Positions 28,787 to 37,700 of a stretch of DNA of 64,000 nt are shown here, piece by piece. The position numbers were made by a program, and so were the translations under genes. Origin of the DNA: Macquaria australasica. Taxonomy: Eukaryota; Chordata; Actinopteri; Centrarchiformes; Percichthyidae. Numbering within the stretch: position 1 is the stretch's first letter; each line of letters opens with the position of its first letter. The DNA lies in assembly GCA_005408345.1 (NCBI GenBank), contig SEMN01000087.1, positions 124,001 through 188,000 of the forward strand, written 5' to 3'. Under the pieces are notes generated by a model, which was not told the origin of the DNA, made no database searches, and worked only from the letters and a program-made list of their open reading frames with translations.

Positions 28787-31700
28787 GTCACGTCATCTAT
28801 TTTAGTCAGCAGCTGCCAGCATATCTCATCTCCAACTCGTGAGAATCTGAGTAAAATGTGAGTACAACTGTGACCAGAGTGATATCTGCAGTGAGACATG
28901 GCCTCTCTAAATCTCACTATATCCTTCAGAAAAACTTTCATTAGAGGCTGTGATGGAAATGCTAGAGAGCAAAGATTAATGCAGCCACGGTCATTTAGCG
29001 ATGTGAAACGCTACAAAATAGTTTTGTGTTTTCAAACACAAATGGAAATTGGAGACACCCCTTATGTTGTGGAAGTTTGGGAAAACCTCTCAAGGGTTTA
29101 TAGTCTGGCTCAGCCTCCACCGCCTCAATCCCAAAGCAACCCCCCCAACCCACCCTCCCTTTGAGTTTATCCCTCTGCCTCTTTGAACCTGCCAGCCACA
29201 GTCACAGACCCTCATTAATCATTGAGGATGGGCTTCCACTCTCCTGGGCAGCGCCCAGTCTGGCTAGGCCTCATCACTGACTGCCAGTGCCCCAGGCGGG
29301 TGAAGCCCATCTTGTGCTCCAGCCTTGGCACAGGACTCGGGTCCTGCTTGGCATGGATGCCCACACTTTACAAGCCAACCTTGTCAACCCTGCATTCCTC
29401 TACTCCCTGTGCTTGTGTATGTATGTGTGTGTGTGTGTGTGTGTTGTACAGCTTCACAATCCACTGTTAGATGACCTGCCTCTCATGAATAAACCTATTT
29501 TCTAGTTTGTGTTCATCTCCTCAGTCTATGTAGTGACACCCAATATAAATTACACACCCTTCCTATATTTACTTTCATCCTTATTTTTCTTATTGAGCTG
29601 CTCGCATCCATCCTAATCCCTCTCTCTTTATCCCTTTATCTTTTGTTCTTCCACTTTCTGTTTCAACATTTTTGTTATTTGGACGTGCGCAATAACAACA
29701 CTAATCCAACTCCTATGTTATCAGCAGTGCAGTCCTGCAGAGCTGAGGTACTTCTTAATCTTTGAAGCCTCTGTTTTGCCAGTTCCTAGGAGTGGGCAGC
29801 TGTTGCTAGTGCAGCACCTTTGCACCCCTCCCTCCTCTGTGACTTCTGGCCCGTTGCCCTGTTTCTATCTAATCCACAGCTATGCAGCTCTACCTCAGAA
29901 CTTCACAAAGCCTATAATACCAAAAAAGACCCTATTATAAAATGGTTGTAGGCAATGTGGTCCAGCAAAACAAGGGGAAGGTAAATGGTTTTTTCTTTTC
30001 CAGTAAAGTACATGATTGTCAAGGGGAATACATTTTGTATTGCACGAAAGGGGATTTCATCATGTTCATGCCCTGTCAAATTGGCCCCTAGCAGGCCTAC
30101 AACTACAGACTGTAACTGTCAGCTAGAATGAAAGTCCCATAGCACTGTCTTGTCTATAACTCATGTCCTTTTTTCTTTGTCCCAGCCCTTTATGCTTCAA
30201 CTGTGGTTTGCAGTCCTGTACTGTTTTATATTTCTGCTGCATCCTTGCAGTAGACCACTTTTGCATTGACCCATGATACTACCTTAAATCTCCAACATGT
30301 AATCAAAGTAGTAGTTGTGTAGTATGCAAACATGGACTGTGCATGTATCCAGCCTAATGCAGTTCCACTACTATAAGCACCAGGGTAAAAAAGTCTGCTG
30401 ATCTGTAACCACCTTGCGTTAGACAACTAGAAAAGCCCATGATATAATGGCATATGGAATACATACTAAATAAATGTTATCAATGTCAGCATAACTTAAC
30501 ACAATGCTGCGTTTTCAGCTGATATCAACTTTTGTACCAACACTGCTGTTGCTAACTTTGAGTTTCAGCTGAGAGAAACACCTGCTTTCCTTGAATTTTG
30601 CGTGTCCATTTCAGCTCTGTTTCTCTGTCATGAATGATTCATACTACTGGATTTTCTGTACCGTCCACAGAGAGCGGTAGAAAATTGGATACGCCCTAAT
30701 TCACATAGTTGCACACACTCCCGCACACGTGCAAATCTAATTCTTGAGAGTTTCGGCACAGTCAAGGTAACAAGTATTACTCACACCCTGACACTTTCAT
30801 CATCCTGTAAAGCAAAAACTGGCAAACTAATCGCTTTGTTTTTGTGTGGTTCAGACCTGATTGGAATGCAGAGGGAGTTGAAAATCTAATGGATTAATGC
30901 TGAGCAGTAATCTCATAAACACACACAATTTTCTTCTTTTATGCTTGGTTAAGTATTTTCATAATATTGGCCTTCTGAAATAACTTTTTATTATTGGTGA
31001 GAGATATGACAGCCAATCTCTGAAACGCTCATTGTCTCAGACTTTGGCCCCAGCAGAGCAGTCAGAGTGAGTGTCACTCTTGGTTACAGATTAACCATGG
31101 ATACATCAAGCCCCTGTTGTTCACAGGTCTGGGGGATTAGTCACAGCTGTGAACATGGCTGCCCAGGTCGATGTTTCCATTCAATCAGCTACAGATAAAG
31201 TAAGGCCTCGTTCAGACAGAGAAACGTACCGTGCACTGAGGAAGCTAGGCATGTCACAAGAGGAGGAGAGAGAGATGAATAATGACTGACTGCGATGGAA
31301 AAAGTAGGTGGGATTGTGTGGTTTTCCCCGAGCCCTTGACACAGAAAGTTCAGCTCAGTTTTGTCACACAACATGAAAATTACTTTTGCAGCAAGGCAGC
31401 ATGGAGAGAATAAAACACTAGAACAATAGAAGACATAAAAAATGTGAATACTATACCCACAACACAAAAAACAAAGAGTCCATGTGATTGAAAAACTGCA
31501 ACAAATGAAAATAACATAAAGTGCTGCACCAGAGGCAGTTTATGGAATATATTTAAATTAGGTGCATTCAATGCATATAGAATTCAATCAAAATGATATT
31601 CTGTCACACTAAACCTGTATCTCTGACCAAAGAGGATGATGTACAGTTCATTAAACCATGTCCCAGTGCTGCTCCCTTTCCCCTACCTGAATGCTACGAC

Positions 31701-34700
31701 TCGCATCTGTTCATTAAAATACACATTAGTGCAAGTTTTAAAATGTGTCTCAGAAGCAACACATTTCTGTGTGAATGGGCCCTTAAGGCTAATTTCACAA
31801 TCTACAGTGTATGGGCTGCAGCAACTAGTAACAGATCTGTAGTCAATGACTAACTCACCATGAGGAAATCATTCATTATGTGGTAAATATCTCTCCCTCT
31901 CTTTCACTGCATTCAAGCGCATCTGCCTGTAGATCTGTGTTTGTGTGTGAAAAGTTTATCTTTGGAGACTCAGAGGTCAAAAGTCTGGGCATTAATAATT
32001 AACGGTCTGAGGGCTTCTGAATCTGTGCCTTCAATGCACATACAGTTGTGTTACATTAAGCAGGGAAGGGCAGAGCAAATCCATTATTCATCCTGTTGAC
32101 TGGTTCACAGGTTCAGGGTTGAAGAGCCAGTCTCCCAGGGCTGGATATGGCACAGAGGGCGCATGAGAAAGCTCTTACGTGGCCAACACATTTCGGACAC
32201 AGTGTGTAAATGACCGGGATGAAGTTCTTTCCGGCAACAAACTCACGTGGGGATATATTATCTCCGGTTCTGTCATATTTACGGTGACAAGTTGATGACA
32301 TGGGCAACGTGTTGACTTCACCTGATGACCTAACGGTGCACAGCTCAGCAAATTCACAAGAGAACTAATAACCAGAGCTTCATGTGGAGATTCATCCTCA
32401 GCTGCGGCCGAGTCCCCAGGGTGGGTGGACTGGGAGGATGTACTGTACTCTACTGTACTGCGTTTCTGTGGTCACTATTCATTCTTTGGGCAGCAGTTTC
32501 TCTCTTCCCAAGTGAGCTTTATTCTTTTATACCTCATCTTTAAGGCTCCTTTCACACCTAACCTGATTGGGGAGTTTATTGTTGGTGTGAAAGCTGTCAA
32601 CTGAATTCTGATGTGGTCCACACAAGCACACTGAGACCACCTGAAAAGCTGGTCCTTCAAAGTGAACTCTGGTGCAGGTCGCAGTTTGTGGGTTTACAGC
32701 AAAACTAATACATAAATGGTCTACATATCCACCATTTATATTGTTGTAGTGTTGTGTTGTGTTGTGTTGTGTTGTGTTGAGACATACCATCATAGGTGCC
32801 ACTCTCCAGCAGCAGTCCACTCTCTTCCAGGTCACGAAATTCCCCCACACTGATGAAATTGTAGTCCACTCCAGGAACTTCCCCCTCTCTGGGCTGCCGG
32901 GTGGTGCCTGCCAACAATGAGACGGTTTAAGACGGAGGGAACATCCAAACGAGTGGAATGTAACAGGGGGGTGACAATGTATGCAACATGCCCACAGGGA
33001 TGTGATTCAAGTCCAAATACAGCACTCAGGGGGTGCATTTGTGTCTACATCATGAATAGTCAACAGAGCTGGGACCACAAAACTATGAATTCATTATTAA
33101 AATATGAAACAGATTAAAAAAAAAAATCCTCTACACAGCAGCACAGCTGTCAGAATACAGAGGAAGTGTAACTGATGATAATGATAATGAACAGGATTTT
33201 AATTGCACACTTTTTCTTTAACTTCTGTGTACAGCAGTACTTTTATTCCTTAAGGATGCAATTAAATCCTATATTAATGCAATAAATAAGTGAGGGGAAT
33301 TAGAAAAGATGGCTTTAGTTGGGTGTGCATCAGGTACATGAATGGATGAACTTCACTGCTGACCTTCTGCATATTTGTTGAATAATTACAAGACTTTTAT
33401 ATCTGCCGTGTTCTCACAAAGCAATTTGTCCTCAAAATCCCACGCACAGCTTGGTTTCCATGGCAATATGATGGAATATAACATTAAACATAAATGTTTA
33501 GAAGTGACCCGTGGTGAGCATAATGCTACTTAAATTAAAATCTTGTTTAGGCCAGACCGTTTCTGTGACATCCCGATTTGCACTAAACCAAAGAATGAAT
33601 TTGTTAACTTGTATAATTAACTCATAGATGTATGCCCCCAGATCTTCACTGTCACAGTCCTTTACAATAACACTTGAGATTACAGCCTTAGCGCCTGTTT
33701 CCAACATTGGTAAATAATTCATAAAAAAGGTTAAACCCTCTAAGGTCATGGGGGTAAAACTCAGTGACATGTTTTACAGTGTATTGTCTCCTTCCTGCCG
33801 GTGGGGATGGTCAAGGTCAGATGCTTTATGTTTGAAACAACCCTGAGGCAGCAGTTGCAATATGAGAGAATAGAATATTTACTTTTGTTTTTCACCTAAA
33901 ACACAAAGCCACTCCAAAGGTGAAGCTCTACACTGCATTCCAGCTCCTGCAAAGTTACAGTCATTAAATCATAATCTACCAGAGCTGCTGCAACTGGTTA
34001 AAGAAAGTGTCATGTTTTGCCTTGTTGATGCTCTCATCTGCGAGACATTGAAAATGATGTTACGCTCCCTAACATGCCGACTCTGTTTACTGTCATCTTA
34101 GATGTAATCAGGGCTTTGACAGTACCTCAGCTGAACTGCTCTGCTATCTGGTTTGTGCTGCAGGCACAAGGGATTTTAACTCAGAGTTTAATAGGAACCT
34201 ATCCCCATTCTTCATTTTCTTTCTGTGTCAACATCCATCCTGACTGTAGTACGAGCCATCACATCTGAAACAGCTTAGTCTGTTGCAAAGGCGATCTTTT
34301 ATTATGTCAAACAGAGCAATCAGAGGAGACCAACAAAGCTACAAAAGGAGGAAATATGAGCTTGTTTTCAGAAGAAGGAACAGGGAAATGTGGTTTTTAA
34401 GCTTTTTATTGTTTATTCAACTACCTTACCTGAAGATTCTCAAATAAGTCAGATCAGCTCTATCACCCTCACAGTTTTAATTCTCATAACACTGTCATGT
34501 GCCCTTGTAAGTGTAATTTAATCATCTGATGTCTATGTGTTGCTGTAACTTGACTTCAAGAGGTGGAGGAATTATAAAAGACAAGAGGGTTACAGCTTAA
34601 AAAAGGAAAGGGGGAAGCAAGTGTTGTGGATGCCATCTGCACTCATGTGTTCCAGATGGGTGGATTCACAAAGCAAAGCATCTCCTTCAATCTCCACACC

Positions 34701-37700
34701 TGGACAGCTGTGAGGGAAGAGTATGATTACACCCAAGCTGTGGATAGACAGTGAAGAGAGACTGCTAAGACCGTTGAAGCTAGAAATCTAACTGTTATCT
34801 GAGAAGGGGCACCGAGATAAGGAGATTTTGTGGAAAAGACAAGAGGAAATTTGCTGCCTCACTGGAAAAGAGCGCACTCTTTTAACTTCCATCTAGTGTG
34901 TGGTTCCTCACAAGCCTCTCTTGGAAGAGATGAAACAACCGCATGAAAACAATACAAGTGTCAAACTAAAGCAAATAAAAAAACAAAAACCTACTAGAAG
35001 TTACTAGGTCTGCAGGGGTTATCACGGCTTAACAACAAATTCTAGCTCTCCAGTGTTATGTGTGAACTCTATTTTGTGTGTTTTCCCCTTAGCAGGTTGA
35101 ACACCCACTCAGTGGGGCACCAGAAGCCAAGTTTCTAACAAGGCTCCCAGATGCCAATTGTAGCTGAACAATAGAAAATAAAAAAAGAAACAAAGACAAA
35201 TTATACTGACAGATACCAAATCAGAAAATGCTTTAATTTTAAATTAGGTACAGCTGTAGGTTGGCTACAGTAAACACGCAGTAAACACAAGTCAAAAGTC
35301 TCGGCCCTGATCGATTCACACAGCCTACTATAAATTTCTTAAAGTTGGGATCGCACGTCCACATTTATCAGGACGTCATATTACCTGACACGACAACATT
35401 CACTGCAGATATCAGATTAAAAAGGTGATTTTTGGAGCAAAGTTACCTATAGCATTAGCTAGCTTACAACTAGCGCAGCTAGCTTACTTGCGTTGTAGCA
35501 GTAGCTTGATGTTTAGGTGGTGAAAAGGAGCTCTGATGCTCAGCTTCAGTATGATGATACATGTTATTTAGTTATTAACATTATTTATAATATATAAACA
35601 TAGCTTTTCACCCAACTATATAATATATATTTTATTAATAACGGAATTTTGAATAATGAGCTTATTACGCAATAATAAGCCCATGTTATGGAAAACTGGA
35701 CATATTAGATGGCATAAAAACAAGCACTCCCTAAAACAAGCGTGGAAAAGGTTTGATTTGATCATATAACTTTCTGATATGCATCCTTTGGTGAATGGTG
35801 CATTACTACCATTCATTACTACAGGATCTTATTCATGTATTCGTCCAAAGTAAAAATTAATACTGATTAATACTCAAGATTATTTCATCATTTCTTCTGC
35901 AACATGGAGAGATTATATGACAATGTACATTTTGTCTGCTATGAAGCGCTTCTATAAAATGGTAAAGGTTATGTAATTAAACGAAAAGGAGCATGAGGTT
36001 TAAGGCAATGAGAAAAAAAGAAAAAGAAACACTTGATGCGTTTGACCTTGTAACGCCTCCATTTATTTCTTGAGGCTTACTGGCCAGCATTTATCATTTA
36101 TAGGTCACTGTGCATAGATGCATTCTTTACATGAAATACATAAGGAAAAACTTTATTTGATATTGTAGGCAATTTTGATGATTTTACTTTTTATTTCTCT
36201 GTAGTGGGATAAAGAGTCCATGCTCTACATCAATGAAAAAGCTGTGTTCTGTCTTTTGTCTCAGTGCCTTATAAACTTAAAAGGAGCCCTCTTCAATCTT
36301 CTCAAAAAAATTTTTTAAAAATTGCACGGATTGAAAACCTGGGGCACTTTTCTTTTACATTTCCATTATCCTTTCTAGGCTTTTTTCATCTGGCAATGAG
36401 ACTTGTGGTGCTGATTGCCCTGCCGTATATATTAATGCCCAGGGATTCATGGAAAAAGAGAGGTAGTTGGTGTTGGAGTGTGGGGGTCGGGATTTAGCCA
36501 AGCTTGCAAGGATTTCGTGGTGCCCTGGACCCCTGGCACTGTCTTGAGCTCCTGTCATCTTTTTGTGGGAGGCAAGTGTGACACTTAATGAAGCCTCACT
36601 GTGTGCAGAAGAAGAAGGAAGTCATGCTTCTTTCACTCTGAGATGCCATTTGGGCTGCTGTAATGAGCACAGGCATCATGCTGTAGTGGCTATTTAGGCT
36701 CCTCGCATGGTCACTGTGGCTCAGTGCGCTGGGATAAGCCACTGGCACAGGCTGGCATGAGCAGAGTGGACACGGGACATATGCTGGACTACTGAAGCCA
36801 GACTGCGATGTCTCGCATGGGATATGCATGGCACACGTTTTTATATCTTTGAAGTTGACTCTCTAAATTGTAAAACTAGAACAGGATCAGTGCTTAAACA
36901 ACTGTAAAAATCTTTAAGATGAGGAGAGAATTGAGCACAATTGAGGTGTAAGATATTAAGATATTGCTGCTTTTAACTCTATATACTCTAACTAAATAGC
37001 TAAGGAGCACTGAGGCTTCATGTAATGTTTTATACTGTATATTGTTTTATACATTTCTACAGCAAATCTGTAGGCAGAATTATTCAGCCAGATGAGAAAC
37101 TAGAAAAATGTTATCATCTCCAGTTAATTATTACGGTTTTATTGTATATTAAATGCAACTTCAAGCTCACCTGGTAGAGCGCGTACCATTAAGGCTGAGT
37201 CCTTACTGCAGCAGCCCGGGCCCTTGGCTGCATGTTGTCCCCTCTCTCTCTCTCCTGCCTTCACAATCCAAAAAAATAATCCTTAAAATGACTTTTGCTC
37301 CATGCAAAATGTCAGAAATGAGAGCTTTCGAAATGCTAACTGAGACAGATAATAAATTATGTCTAGAGCAGTGATAAATGACAAAAACTTTTTTTTTTTT
37401 TTAACTCAGCTGTGTAGCCCAGAGAATTGCAGCTGCTCTTTCATTTACGCCTCTTGGCCTTGTTGTCCATTTTAAAATCACTCGGGTATAAAAACAAAAT
37501 GTTCTGTCTTGGTTATTTATTCTTCTATTTTGAACGGAGCAGTGGAATGGACTCAGGTGTAGAAAGTAAAGAGAGAATGGAGAAAAAAGTTACCAGTACT
37601 CTTTCACACTTTTAATTTTAAGATAACCCAGGTCTGAAAATAAATGTCTCTCTTAATTCAATATTTTCTGTCTCAAAACTCGTTCTCGTTAAATTAAACA

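Larger units (their letters stand above)
24017..32787 (-). other. large magi3 intron within the GuK region
   Basis: 8.8 kb. Holds a (TTA)n run, several CA/GT microsatellites, a G13 run, the hAT-like MITE at 28340-28715 and the inverted-repeat element at 31200-31788. The A/T-rich stretch 25700-26900 has no repeat signature and could contain conserved non-coding DNA; that is a guess. Confidence 0.6.
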
